The notes beneath the pieces are model-generated. The model searched no databases. It saw only the letters and a program-made list of their open reading frames with translations, and had not been told where the DNA came from. A stretch of 64,000 nucleotides of DNA from Streptomyces noursei (GTDB taxonomy: Bacteria; Actinomycetota; Actinomycetes; Streptomycetales; Streptomycetaceae), in NCBI RefSeq assembly GCF_016917755.1, contig NZ_CP070326.1, positions 8,556,001 through 8,620,000 on the forward strand. Direction: 5' to 3'. Each line of letters opens with the position of its first letter. Within the stretch, counting starts at the first letter, position 1. A program made the position numbers and the translations under genes. Below are positions 24,418-32,695 of this stretch, piece by piece.

Positions 24418-24843
24418 TCAGAAGCGGAAGACCGGGCCGGTGGCGGCGTCCATCGTGCAGGCGTTGGGGAACTGCCGGTGCCAGGTGACGGTCCTGCCGC
24501 GCCAGCGGCCGGAGGCGGCGACGGTGACCGGGTCGTACTCCCGGGTGCAGATGTGCGGGTCGCCCCGCAGCGCGTTGAGGTCGCCGTGGGCGAAGGCCAG
24601 CTCGGCGCAGGCGGCGGCGCCGTGCGGATGGGTGCCGCGGGTGTCCGGGCAGAAGAGCCGTACGCCGTGGATCCAGGTGTCGCCGGCGCCGGACACGGTC
24701 AGGAACAGGCCGTCGGAGACGTCCCGGTCGGTGGCGCGGGCCGATGCCACGCCGAAAGCGGTGCACAGGGCCACGGTCACGCCCGCCGCCAGGACGGCGC
24801 GGGAGGTTCGGCGTCGGCGGCTCACGGGCATCCTCACGGGCAT
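24418..24843 (-). CDS. Subtilisin inhibitor-like (SSI) secreted protease inhibitor
   Basis: 141 aa from ATG 24843 with AGGAGA 6 bases upstream. Basic N-terminus and hydrophobic core give a Sec signal ending near ASARA (about residue 37). The mature part has four Cys in SSI positions (FCPDTRG, AAACAEL, HICTREYDP, NACTMD) and ends GPVFRF. By alignment to SSI (CPM-VYDP) the reactive bond is Arg101-Glu102, so trypsin-like proteases are the likely targets. It is secreted and acts outside, controlling the cell's own proteases. Confidence 0.9.
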   Translation of the reverse strand: MPVRMPVSRRRRTSRAVLAAGVTVALCTAFGVASARATDRDVSDGLFLTVSGAGDTWIHGVRLFCPDTRGTHPHGAAACAELAFAHGDLNALRGDPHICTREYDPVTVAASGRWRGRTVTWHRQFPNACTMDAATGPVFRF

Positions 24844-25133
24844 CGGATTCTCCTGGAACGCTCGGGGCGGTGGCCCGGCGGGGCCGGGCGCCTGGACGGC
24901 GGACGGCGCCCGACGGCCCCCAGGCCACTCCCCCGCGCCCCGGCGCACAAGGGGCCACGCCGTGCGGTCGCCCGGACGGCCCTGCAGGTCCGCGGGGCCC
25001 GATGGTGCGGTGACGGGCCGGCACGGTTACGACCGACGGGTTCCGCGCCTACACTGACGGCCCTGGTCGTCCCCCTGTGACCTGGCACGATCCGGCCGCG
25101 CCGGCGGTCCGGGGGACGGGATAGGGGGCCAAG

Positions 25134-25856
25134 GTGCTGTATCAGGTGCTGAAGTACGTGCTGCTGGGGCCGCTGTTGCGGCTGCTCTTCCGGCCGCGGG
25201 TGGAGGGGCTGGCGCAGGTGCCCGAGGAGGGCCCGGCGATCATCGCGGGCAACCACCTGTCGTTCGCGGACCACTTCGTGATGCCGGCGATCGTGCCGCG
25301 CCGGGTGACGTTCCTGGCGAAGGCCGAATACTTCACCGGGGCCGGTCTCAAGGGGCGGCTGACCGCGGCGTTCTTCCGCGGGGTCGGGCAGATCCCGGTG
25401 GACCGCTCCGGGGGCCGGGCGTCCGAGGCGGCGCTCTCGTCGGGGCTGGCGGTGCTGCGCAAGGGGCGGCTGCTGGGGATCTATCCGGAGGGCACCCGCT
25501 CGCACGACGGGCGGTTGTACAAGGGGCGCACCGGGGTGGCCGCGCTGGCCCTGAAGGCGGGGGTGCCGGTGGTGCCGTGCGCGATGATCGGGACGTTCGA
25601 GGCGCAGCCGACCGGGCGGCGACTGCCCCGGGCGATGCGGGTCACGGTCCGTTTCGGGCCGCCGCTGGACTTCTCGCGCTACGCGGGTCTGCTGGACGAG
25701 CGGACCGCGCTGCGGGCCGTCACCGACGAGATCATGTACGCCATCCTCACGCTCTCCGGTCAGGAGTACGTGGACCTGTACGCCACGGAGGCCAAGGCCG
25801 CGGCGCAGGCCGCGGCGCGGGCGCGCGGGCGGCGGGGGCACGGCACCGACAGCTGA
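25134..25856 (+). CDS. PlsC-type 1-acylglycerol-3-phosphate acyltransferase
   Basis: 240 aa from GTG 25134 (ATAGGGGGCC just upstream). Acyltransferase motifs: AGNHLSFADH (HX4D catalytic), RGVGQIPVDRSGG, YPEGTRS (phosphate binding), then VPVVPCAMIGTFE. An N-terminal hydrophobic stretch suggests membrane association. It acylates lysophosphatidate or a related lipid. The Ala/Arg-rich C-terminus is common in actinobacterial members. Exact substrate uncertain. Confidence 0.88.
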   Translation: MLYQVLKYVLLGPLLRLLFRPRVEGLAQVPEEGPAIIAGNHLSFADHFVMPAIVPRRVTFLAKAEYFTGAGLKGRLTAAFFRGVGQIPVDRSGGRASEAALSSGLAVLRKGRLLGIYPEGTRSHDGRLYKGRTGVAALALKAGVPVVPCAMIGTFEAQPTGRRLPRAMRVTVRFGPPLDFSRYAGLLDERTALRAVTDEIMYAILTLSGQEYVDLYATEAKAAAQAAARARGRRGHGTDS

Positions 25857-26130
25857 GCCGCCGGGCCCGCGGCGGCGGGAGGGCGCCGTCAACTGGTGCT
25901 CGGTGCCTGGGGATGCGGGGCGTTCCGCAACGAACCGGCCGCGATGGCAGGGGCGTTCGGGGGTCTCCTGTCGGCCGACGGCCGCTTCGCGGGGTGGTTC
26001 GGACGTATCGTCGTCCCAGTGCCGGACCGTCGGACGGACTCCCCCAACAGGGCGGGGTTCGCGCGGTGTTCCCGGCCTGACGGCGAGGTCCCGCCTGGTG
26101 CGGTGCGAAGAGAGAGTGCGGACACAAACG

Positions 26131-26628
26131 GTGAGCGAACACGAGACCGAGTACGAGACCTACAGCAAGCTGATCGGTCTGCTGGACGAGCACGGGGCGC
26201 GCTACCGGATCTACGAGCACCCCGCGGAGGGGGCCACGGAGGCCGTCAGCGCGCTGCGCGGGAACGCCGTCGAGCAGGCCGCGAAGTGCATCGTGGTGAT
26301 GGTGAAGCTGGACAAGAAGACCAAGCGGTATGTGCTGGCGGTGGTGCCGGGCGACCGGCGGGTGGATCTGGGCGCGGTGAAGGCGCTGCTGGGCGGCTCG
26401 TACGCGGGGTTCGCCAACACGGAGGTCGCGGAGCGGCTGGCCCGGAGCGTCTCGGGGACGATCCTGCCGTTCTCCTTCGACGAGGAGCTGACCCTGATCG
26501 TCGACCCGGCGCTGCTGGCGCAGCCGGAGATCTACTTCAACGCGGCGCGGCTGGACCGCTCGCTGGCGCTCGCGACCGAGGACTACAGGGCGATCGCGGA
26601 GCCGCGGGTCGAGCCGATCGCGGGCTGA
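26131..26628 (+). CDS. ybaK: YbaK/EbsC family aminoacyl-tRNA deacylase
   Basis: 165 aa from GTG 26131 (VSEHETEYETYSKLIGLLD); GTG 26116 is an alternative with a closer purine run. The domain covers almost the full length: IYEHPAEGATEAVSALRG, then the active Lys region QAAKCIVVMVKLDKKTKRYV, then PFSFDEELTLIVDPALLA and EIYFNAARLDRSLAL. Proteins of this kind hydrolyse misacylated tRNA such as Cys-tRNA-Pro. Single gene converging on the aminopeptidase. Confidence 0.85.
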   Translation: MSEHETEYETYSKLIGLLDEHGARYRIYEHPAEGATEAVSALRGNAVEQAAKCIVVMVKLDKKTKRYVLAVVPGDRRVDLGAVKALLGGSYAGFANTEVAERLARSVSGTILPFSFDEELTLIVDPALLAQPEIYFNAARLDRSLALATEDYRAIAEPRVEPIAG

Positions 26629-26648
26629 GCGGGCAGCCGGGAAAGGGG

Positions 26649-26688
26649 CCGGGGGCGGCCGGGAATTCCCTCTCCCGACCGCCCCCGG
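26649..26688. terminator. Bidirectional terminator between ybaK and the aminopeptidase
   Basis: 16-bp stem 26649-26664 / 26673-26688 with one G-T mismatch and an 8-base loop, 20 bases after ybaK and 8 bases past the aminopeptidase stop. Confidence 0.85.
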
Positions 26689-26695
26689 TGGTGGA

Positions 26696-28303
26696 TCAGC
26701 CGGCGGCCTTGGCGGTCGGCTTCTCCGGGACGGGCGTGGCGTGCGGCGCGCAGGTGACGTCCTTGGGGTCCGTGGTGCCCTTCAGGAAGTACGCGTCGAC
26801 CCGGTTGTTGATGCACGGGTTGACCAGGCCGGTCACGCCGTGCGAACCGGCGTCCCGCTCGGTGATCAGGCGGGAGCCCGCGAGCCGCTTGTGCAGCTCG
26901 ACGGCGCCGTCGTACGGGGTCGCCGCGTCACGGGTGCTCTGCACGATCAGCACCGGCGGCAGGCCCTTGCCGGTCTTGACCTCGACCGGGGTCTGCTGCT
27001 TGACCGGCCAGGTGGCGCAGGGCAGGTTCATCCAGGCGTTGGACCAGGTCATGAACGGTGCCCGCTGGTTGACGCGGGTGTTGTCACGGTCCCACGTGCG
27101 CCAGTTGGTGGGCCACTTGACGTCGGTGCACTCGACGGCGGTGTAGACGGCGTTGCTGTTCTCGGCCTTGATGTTGCCGGCCTTGTCGTCGGGGTGCGAA
27201 CCGGCCGCGTCGATCAGCGGCTTGGCGTTGCCGGCCGCGTACGCGCTCCAGACCCCGGCGACCTGGGCCCACGAGTCGTCGTAGTACGGGGCGTTCTGGA
27301 AGAAGCCGGTGAGCTCGGCCGGGCCGACCACGCCGCCGATGGGGTTCTTCTTGGCGGTGGCGCGCAGCTTCTCCCAGGCGGCCTGGACCTTCTGCGGAGT
27401 GTCGCCGATGTGGTACGTGGCGTCGTTCTTGGCGACCCACTTCTTCCAGTCGCCCCAACGGGTCTCGAAGGCGATGTCCTGGTCGAGGTTGGCCTGGTAC
27501 CAGATCTTCTCGCGCGAGGGGTTGACCACGCTGTCGACGAGCATCCGGCGGACGTGGTCCGGGAAGAGCGAGGCGTAGACGGCGCCCAGGTAGGTGCCGT
27601 AGGAGACGCCGAGGTAGTTGAGCTTCTTCTCGCCGAGCGCGGCGCGGACCACGTCCAGGTCGCGCGCGGTGTTCGCAGTGGTCATCTGCGACAGCATCGC
27701 GCGGCCGGTGCGCTCCAGGCAGCCCTGGGCGTATGCGTGGGCGAGCTTGCGCTGGGCGAGCTTGTCGGCCTCGCTGTCCGGCACCGGGTCGGCCTTGGGC
27801 GCCTTGGTGAACTCCTGCGGGTCCTGGCAGGAGATCGGCGCGGAGTGGCCCACGCCCCGGGGGTCGAAGCCCACGAAGTCGTACGCCTGGGCGGTCTTGG
27901 CCCACAGCGGGTTCTTGGTGGTGACGCGGCTCGGGAAGCGCATGCCCGAACCGCCGGGCCCGCCGGGGTTGTAGACGAGCGCACCCTGGCGCTGCTGCGG
28001 GCCGCCGGTGGCGACGGCCCGGTCGACGGCGATCTTGATGGTCCGGCCGTCGGGCTTGGCGTAGTCGAGCGGGACGGTGACAAAGCCGCACTGGATCGGG
28101 GCCTTCAGCCCCCAGTCGGCGGGACAGTCCTGCCATGCAATGCCTGCCTTGGCGGCACGGGCGGCGGCCAGCGCGACGCCGCGCGCCTCGGCCGTGCCGC
28201 CCGTCCGCCGCTCGCCGGCGGTGGCGGGCGTGGCTATCGCGCCGGCGAGGAGCGCACCGGTCACCAAGGTGCCGGCGGCGCCGAGCGCTACTGTTCGTCT
28301 CAC
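26696..28303 (-). CDS. tap: Secreted tripeptidyl aminopeptidase (alpha/beta hydrolase)
   Basis: 535 aa from GTG 28303; GGGGGA lies 8 bases upstream. Signal peptide residues 1-30 (RRTVALGAAGTLVTGALLAG ... PATA). Catalytic Ser in NYLGVSYGTYLGAVYA, Asp in QSTRDAATPY, His in RDAGSHGVTG; the oxyanion/HG region reads LVYNPGGPGGSGM. The C-terminal TAP-like domain (PF08386) holds the last two triad residues. Length equals the S. lividans Tap enzyme as I recall. It removes N-terminal tripeptides outside the cell. Single gene. Confidence 0.92.
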   Translation of the reverse strand: MRRTVALGAAGTLVTGALLAGAIATPATAGERRTGGTAEARGVALAAARAAKAGIAWQDCPADWGLKAPIQCGFVTVPLDYAKPDGRTIKIAVDRAVATGGPQQRQGALVYNPGGPGGSGMRFPSRVTTKNPLWAKTAQAYDFVGFDPRGVGHSAPISCQDPQEFTKAPKADPVPDSEADKLAQRKLAHAYAQGCLERTGRAMLSQMTTANTARDLDVVRAALGEKKLNYLGVSYGTYLGAVYASLFPDHVRRMLVDSVVNPSREKIWYQANLDQDIAFETRWGDWKKWVAKNDATYHIGDTPQKVQAAWEKLRATAKKNPIGGVVGPAELTGFFQNAPYYDDSWAQVAGVWSAYAAGNAKPLIDAAGSHPDDKAGNIKAENSNAVYTAVECTDVKWPTNWRTWDRDNTRVNQRAPFMTWSNAWMNLPCATWPVKQQTPVEVKTGKGLPPVLIVQSTRDAATPYDGAVELHKRLAGSRLITERDAGSHGVTGLVNPCINNRVDAYFLKGTTDPKDVTCAPHATPVPEKPTAKAAG

Positions 28304-28697
28304 GTGGTTGATCCCCCAGCTTGGAGCGCCACTTGTGGTGGCGGTGATCGCAGAGCTACAGGGTGATCCTGTCGTGTACGGACCACACTTGAACAGATTT
28401 GGCCACAATTTCTTTACCAAGCCGTAGGAAACGGGGGGTTGTGCGGCGGGCGCGCCGGCGGCCGGACGGTCCTGGCGCCGGTGCCGCGCCCGGCGTGCGC
28501 CGGCGGCGGCGCGGTGCTGGTCGGCGGGCGCACGCCGGCCGTCGGGGAGTGGACGGGACGGGGGCCGGCGGCGGCCGGCGGGCCCCGGGTCGACAGAGCG
28601 CCGACAACGGGCCGAGGAGAGGCGAGAACAGGTCAATTGGCCCCGCCGTTCTGCATATGCCGGTGCAGGCGGCGCCGCCTTCAGTAACCTTCCGTGC
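28304..28697. other. Non-coding stretch upstream of the aminopeptidase and Roadblock genes
   Basis: Nearest the aminopeptidase start it is AT-richer (28370-28430, e.g. TTGAACAGATTTGGCCACAATT), a likely promoter zone. The rest is GC-rich and without a convincing gene. Confidence 0.4.
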
Positions 28698-28731
28698 AGG
28701 CTCTCCCACACACCGCCACGTGGGAGAGCCT
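28698..28731. promoter_or_regulatory. Perfect inverted repeat upstream of the Roadblock cluster
   Basis: AGGCTCTCCCAC (28698-28709), 10-base spacer, GTGGGAGAGCCT (28720-28731). It ends 57 bases before the first Roadblock gene start, so it may be an operator or a leader hairpin. Confidence 0.55.
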
Positions 28732-28787
28732 CCGTGTTGTGCCCGTGTGCTGCGTGGTGCAACGTGCTCGCCGGAGGGAGACGTCAG

Positions 28788-29171
28788 GTGCCCGGTATCG
28801 ACCAGGTGTTGGCCCGCGCGATGGGGATACCCGGAGTCCTCGGGGCCGGACTGACCGACTGGACCAGCGGTCTGACCCTGGGGACGGCCGGGCGGGCCCC
28901 GCACGGCGATCATGACGCGGCCGCCGCGGACACCGCCGAAGTGGTCCAGGCGGTGACCCGGAACGCCACGTTCGACACTGCGGGCGGGGACGGGGAACCG
29001 CTGGAGGACCTGATCATCACGGCGGGGAACAGCTACCACCTGATCCGCCTGGTGCCCACCGCCTTCGACAGCCAGACCTGCCTCCACCTGTGGCTGGACC
29101 GGACCCGGGCCAATCTCGCCATCGCCCGACTGCGGCTACGAGAACTGGCCGCGGAGCTGGTGACGGACTGA
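28788..29171 (+). CDS. Roadblock/LC7 domain protein A
   Basis: 127 aa from GTG 28788; GGAGGGAG is upstream. A single Roadblock fold: GIPGVLGAGLTDWTSGLTLG forms the first strand-turn, EDLIITAGNSYHLIRLV the central strands, RANLAIARLRLRELAAEL the last helix. It is a clear paralogue of the protein at 30713 (same EDxxIT...YHxIR...RANLAxAR pattern). Roadblock proteins usually act with small Ras-like GTPases or as polarity scaffolds; no GTPase gene is next to this one. Confidence 0.8.
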   Translation: MPGIDQVLARAMGIPGVLGAGLTDWTSGLTLGTAGRAPHGDHDAAAADTAEVVQAVTRNATFDTAGGDGEPLEDLIITAGNSYHLIRLVPTAFDSQTCLHLWLDRTRANLAIARLRLRELAAELVTD

Positions 29172-29180
29172 CGTCCCGTC

Positions 29181-30059
29181 ATGGACTCGACGTCCCCCTC
29201 CCGTTCGGGCCGCGGCGCCGGTGACGACCGCCGGCCCGGCCCACTCGACCGGTACGCCGCCGAGCGCGCCACCGGCGCCCTGCGCGGCCCGGCCGGTTGC
29301 GTCTACCTCCACCAGGGCGCGGTCTACTGCGTCGAGTGCCCGACGGCCCCCGGCGTCGGGGCCCGGCTCGCCACCGCCGGCCGCGTGCCCCCGGAACGCT
29401 GGCGGCACGCGGAGAGCGCGGCCGGAGCGCACCACCGCGGCGGTCAATTCCTCCTCCAACAAGGCTGGTTGACCCGCGGCGAACTGGAGGTCTGCCAGCT
29501 GTCGGCACTGCTGGACGCGGCCTGCTTCGTACTGGCGCAGGAGGCCGGCGCCACCTCCTTCGCGCGGGGGGACGCGCACTGGCTGGGCGTGATCCGCCCG
29601 GTCGACGCCGCCGCGCTGCTGGCGGCGGTGGCCCGCCGGCAGGCGCAGCTCGACCGGTTGGACGCGTGGTCGGCGGCCGACGGCGCGCCGGTCGTCCCGA
29701 TCCCCCCGGAGCACCCCGGGCCCCCGGACCGCCCGCCGCTGACCGGCCGGCAGCGGCGGCTGCTCGCGCACGCCGACGGCGAGCGCACCCCCGGTGAACT
29801 CGCCCATGCGCTCGGCCACTCGGCGTTCCTGACCCTGTTGGAGGTGCGGCGGCTGGCCGCGGCCGGACGGGTGCGGCTGCCCCCGCCGGCGGCGCTGCCG
29901 CGGCGGCGCCCCGGGGCCGTTCCGCACCAGCGGCGCGCACGGGACACCGCGGCGGACGCACCGGTGTGGCACCTGCCGGACCCGGGCGCCCTGGAAACCA
30001 CCGATCCGGACGTCGCCCTCCTCGTCCGTCTGCGTACCGCACTGGAGGAAAACCTGTGA
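29181..30059 (+). CDS. DUF4388/PATAN-like protein with C-terminal winged-helix-like region
   Basis: 292 aa from ATG 29181, 9 bases after the previous gene. Residues about 20-125 resemble DUF4388 (TGALRGPAGCVYLHQGAVYC, later GQFLLQQGWLTRGEL), a domain found in bacterial signalling proteins. Residues about 185-235 (LTGRQRRLLAHADGERTPGE ... VRRLAAAGRVRLPP) look like a small winged helix. The C-terminal part is Arg/Pro-rich. No catalytic motif. Sitting between Roadblock genes it is likely a partner in the same complex; that is inference. Confidence 0.65.
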   Translation: MDSTSPSRSGRGAGDDRRPGPLDRYAAERATGALRGPAGCVYLHQGAVYCVECPTAPGVGARLATAGRVPPERWRHAESAAGAHHRGGQFLLQQGWLTRGELEVCQLSALLDAACFVLAQEAGATSFARGDAHWLGVIRPVDAAALLAAVARRQAQLDRLDAWSAADGAPVVPIPPEHPGPPDRPPLTGRQRRLLAHADGERTPGELAHALGHSAFLTLLEVRRLAAAGRVRLPPPAALPRRRPGAVPHQRRARDTAADAPVWHLPDPGALETTDPDVALLVRLRTALEENL

Positions 30060-30129
30060 ACCCCTGTGAATCCCGGCCATGAGGCACGTGTTCGGAATGC
30101 GTGCCAGGAGAAGGAGCGTCAGAAGACCG

Positions 30130-30555
30130 ATGACGAGCGAGACCGAGGCGATCGCCTCCGGGATCCGGGACGAATTGCGCGCGCTGCGCGCTCACATACG
30201 GCATCTGCACGGCGGAATGGTGGCGAGTGCGGACGGCATGGTGATCGCCCATGATCTGCCGGACATCGAGCCCGACGGCCTGGCCGCGCTCACCGCGGCC
30301 GCGATCGGCGTCGCCAAGCGCCTGACCGACGCCACCGGGCAGGGCGGCTTCGAGGAGTCCCTCACCCGGGGCAGTCGCGGCTACATCGCGGCCTACGCGG
30401 CCGGAAACCGCGCGGTGCTCACGGCCGTGGCGGGCCCGGAAACCAACGTCGGCCGGCTCCACCTGCAGGCCCGGCGGACCGCCGCGCGGATCGCGACCCT
30501 GCTCGACGCGCCGCCGGGCAGCCCAGCCAACCAGCGTGCGGCGATCGCCGATTGA
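30130..30555 (+). CDS. Roadblock/LC7 domain protein B (MglB-like group)
   Basis: 141 aa from ATG 30130. The Roadblock fold is clear: HLHGGMVASADGMVIAHDLP, GLAALTAAAIGVAKRLT, RGYIAAYAAGNRAVLTAVAG, RLHLQARRTAARIATLL. This form with a long first helix resembles the MglB-like Streptomyces conservon proteins rather than the A/C paralogues of this cluster. The ribosome binding site is weak (AAGGAG is 14 bases away), so expression may be coupled to the upstream gene. Confidence 0.78.
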   Translation: MTSETEAIASGIRDELRALRAHIRHLHGGMVASADGMVIAHDLPDIEPDGLAALTAAAIGVAKRLTDATGQGGFEESLTRGSRGYIAAYAAGNRAVLTAVAGPETNVGRLHLQARRTAARIATLLDAPPGSPANQRAAIAD

Positions 30556-30712
30556 CCCTCCCGCCCGCCGAACCGACGGCCGTTGACGGCTCGTTGCCGC
30601 TCGCCGACCGCTGAGTGCCGGTTGCGCACCCGCTCGCGGCCGTCGGCCGAAGACCACAATCCACCGCGACGACAATCCAGCGAAACCACCGAACGGAAAG
30701 GCCCGACCCCTC

Positions 30713-31087
30713 ATGACGCAGATGGAAACCGCGCTCGGCGAAGCGATGTCGACGATCGAAGGCGCGATAGGCGTCGCCCTGGTCGACTACACCAGCGGAA
30801 TGGCACTGGCCACCCTGGGCGATCCGCAGAACTTCGACCTCAACGTGGCGGCGGCCGGGAACACCGATGTGGTGCGCGCCAAGCTGCGCACGATGGACAT
30901 GTTGGAACTCAAGGGCGCCATCGAGGACATGCTGATCACCCTGACCTCGCAGTACCACATCATCCGGCCGGTGACGGGCAAGAACGGCAGCGGTCTCTTT
31001 CTGTACCTGGTACTGGACCGCAAGCGCGCCAACCTCGCGCTGGCGCGCCACCGCCTCGCCCGCCTGGAGGCCGATCTGGAGGTGTGA
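30713..31087 (+). CDS. Roadblock/LC7 domain protein C
   Basis: 124 aa from ATG 30713. Starts METALGEAMSTIEGAIGVAL and has DYTSGMALATLG, EDMLITLTSQYHIIRPV, LFLYLVLDRKRANLALAR. It is a paralogue of the first gene of the cluster. A gap of 157 bases separates it from protein B, so it might have its own promoter. It is the last gene before the convergent urease operon (6 bases between stops). Confidence 0.8.
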   Translation: MTQMETALGEAMSTIEGAIGVALVDYTSGMALATLGDPQNFDLNVAAAGNTDVVRAKLRTMDMLELKGAIEDMLITLTSQYHIIRPVTGKNGSGLFLYLVLDRKRANLALARHRLARLEADLEV

Positions 31088-31093
31088 GCCTCC

Positions 31094-31945
31094 TCAGCCG
31101 GCCGCTGCCTGGTCCAGCAGCCGCCTCAGCGACAGGCCGTCCGGGGCGACCACGGTGGCCAGCGCGGCGGGCCCGGCGAGCGGGGCCAGGACGCCCTGGG
31201 CCGCGCCGTCGCCGGCCGCCCCGCCGAGCAGCCGGACCTCGGCCGGCCGGTCGGTGAACTCCGGTCCGGCGACCAGGAACTGGCCGACGGCACGGTGGCC
31301 GCCGAGGACCGCGGAGGTGTCCCAGCCGGGGGCGCCGGGCCCATAGGCGGTCTCCTGGTCGAGGAGCACCCGACCGGCCTGACGGACCGTCAGGCGACTG
31401 CGCAGCGCGCCGGTGTGCTCGCCGCTGCGGCCCAGGATCTGCTCCTCGCGGAACACCAGTCGGGCGGTCGGGGCGAGGTCGATCGTGGTGGTCATCCGCA
31501 GGTCGCTGCCCTCGGCGGAGATCAGCGGCTCCGGCAGCCATTCCAGCCGGGCACCGTCGCCCACCGTCAGGTGGACGTCGTAGGTGGCGAGCTCGCCGGT
31601 GCGGCCGGGCAGGGCGACGGTCGCCGCTGCCGCGGTGATCCGCAGGGAGGCGCCGGCCTCGGCCGTGGCCTCGATCCGCAGCCGGTCGCCGCCGAGGGGC
31701 GCGCTCATGGCGCCGACCAGGCAGACCCGGGCCTGGTCGGCGTGCGACTGGACGCGGCGCAGCGCGAACGGGCCACCGCCCTCCAGCACCGGCAGTCGGC
31801 TCGTACCTCCCCCACTCTCAGCTCCGTTCGAGCGGGAGGTACCCCCATGGCCCGCCCGGGCGACGATGCGGGCGGTGGCCCGCAGGCCGGCCGCCGGGAC
31901 GGCGGGGGCCTGCGGTGCGACGGGACGGGGCACGGTGCGGGTCAT
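31094..31945 (-). CDS. ureD: Urease accessory protein UreD
   Basis: 283 aa from ATG 31945, whose ATGA overlaps the ureG stop, so translation is coupled. UreD features: RVCLVGAMSAPLGGDRLRIE, YDVHLTVGDGARLEWLPEPL, LVFREEQILGRSGE. It is the scaffold that binds apo-urease and recruits UreF and UreG for nickel insertion. Residues about 34-49 (GGTSRSNGAESGGGTS) come from a palindromic Streptomyces repeat inserted in frame. It is the last gene of the ureABCFGD operon. Confidence 0.93.
   Translation of the reverse strand: MTRTVPRPVAPQAPAVPAAGLRATARIVARAGHGGTSRSNGAESGGGTSRLPVLEGGGPFALRRVQSHADQARVCLVGAMSAPLGGDRLRIEATAEAGASLRITAAAATVALPGRTGELATYDVHLTVGDGARLEWLPEPLISAEGSDLRMTTTIDLAPTARLVFREEQILGRSGEHTGALRSRLTVRQAGRVLLDQETAYGPGAPGWDTSAVLGGHRAVGQFLVAGPEFTDRPAEVRLLGGAAGDGAAQGVLAPLAGPAALATVVAPDGLSLRRLLDQAAAG
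31803..31848. repeat. Short palindromic repeat inside ureD
   Basis: GTACCTCCC (31803-31811) and GGGAGGTAC (31834-31842) form perfect 9-base arms, followed by CCCCCA. The arms flank CCACTCTCAGCTCCGTTCGA and two further bases. It shares the TGGGGGAGG and ATGGGGGTACC ends with other Streptomyces palindromic repeats. It keeps the ureD frame. Confidence 0.75.
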
Positions 31946-32637
31946 GCGGTGGCCGTGGTCCAGTGCGTCAGCTGTGCCCGGACCCAGTCGGCGACCGGCT
32001 TGACGCCGTCGGGCTGCTTCAGGGCCGTGAAGGCGACCGGGAGTTCGCCGCGCTGCGCCTTGGCGTCACGAGCCATACCGTCGAGATCCACCCCCACATA
32101 CGGGGCGAGGTCGGTCTTGTTGACGACCAGCAGGTCGGCGGTGGTCACACCCGGCCCGCCCTTGCGCGGGATGTCGTCGCCACCGGCGGTGTCGATCACA
32201 AAGATCTGCGCATCGACCAACCCCTTGGAGAACGTCGCGGTCAGGTTGTCACCACCGGACTCCACCAACACCAGGTCCAACGGACCCACACTCTCCTCCA
32301 GATCCTCCACCGCCTCCAGGTTGGCGGAGATGTCGTCACGGATCGCGGTGTGCGGGCAGGCCCCGGTCTCCACCGCCACGATCCGCTCCGTCGGCAACAC
32401 CGCCTCACGACGCAGGAACTCGGCATCCTCCCGCGTGTAGATGTCGTTGGTGACAACGGCGATCGAGAACTCCTCACGCAACACCCGGCACAACGCGGCC
32501 ACGGTCGCGGTCTTACCCGTACCGACCGGACCGCCCAGACCGATCCGCAACGCACGCCGCGTCCCGTCGCCGCGCACGGGAGCAGCCGCACTGTAGGTGT
32601 GCCGCTCGGGAAAGCCGTCCTGATGATCGAGGTGCAT
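31942..32637 (-). CDS. ureG: Urease accessory GTPase UreG
   Basis: 231 aa from ATG 32637. His-containing N-terminus (MHLDHQDGFPERHTY), P-loop LRIGLGGPVGTGKTATV, metal-binding ETGACPHTAIRDD (Cys-Pro-His), switch DLVLVESGGDNLTATFS and the NKTD base-specificity motif. Delivers nickel to urease with GTP hydrolysis. Translation coupled to ureD; 58 bases after ureF. Confidence 0.97.
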   Translation of the reverse strand: MHLDHQDGFPERHTYSAAAPVRGDGTRRALRIGLGGPVGTGKTATVAALCRVLREEFSIAVVTNDIYTREDAEFLRREAVLPTERIVAVETGACPHTAIRDDISANLEAVEDLEESVGPLDLVLVESGGDNLTATFSKGLVDAQIFVIDTAGGDDIPRKGGPGVTTADLLVVNKTDLAPYVGVDLDGMARDAKAQRGELPVAFTALKQPDGVKPVADWVRAQLTHWTTATA

Positions 32638-32695
32638 GGTGACTCCGGTGGTTCGAACGGCCGCGGGGTGCGCGGCACGGTGGGCGGGCGGAAGG

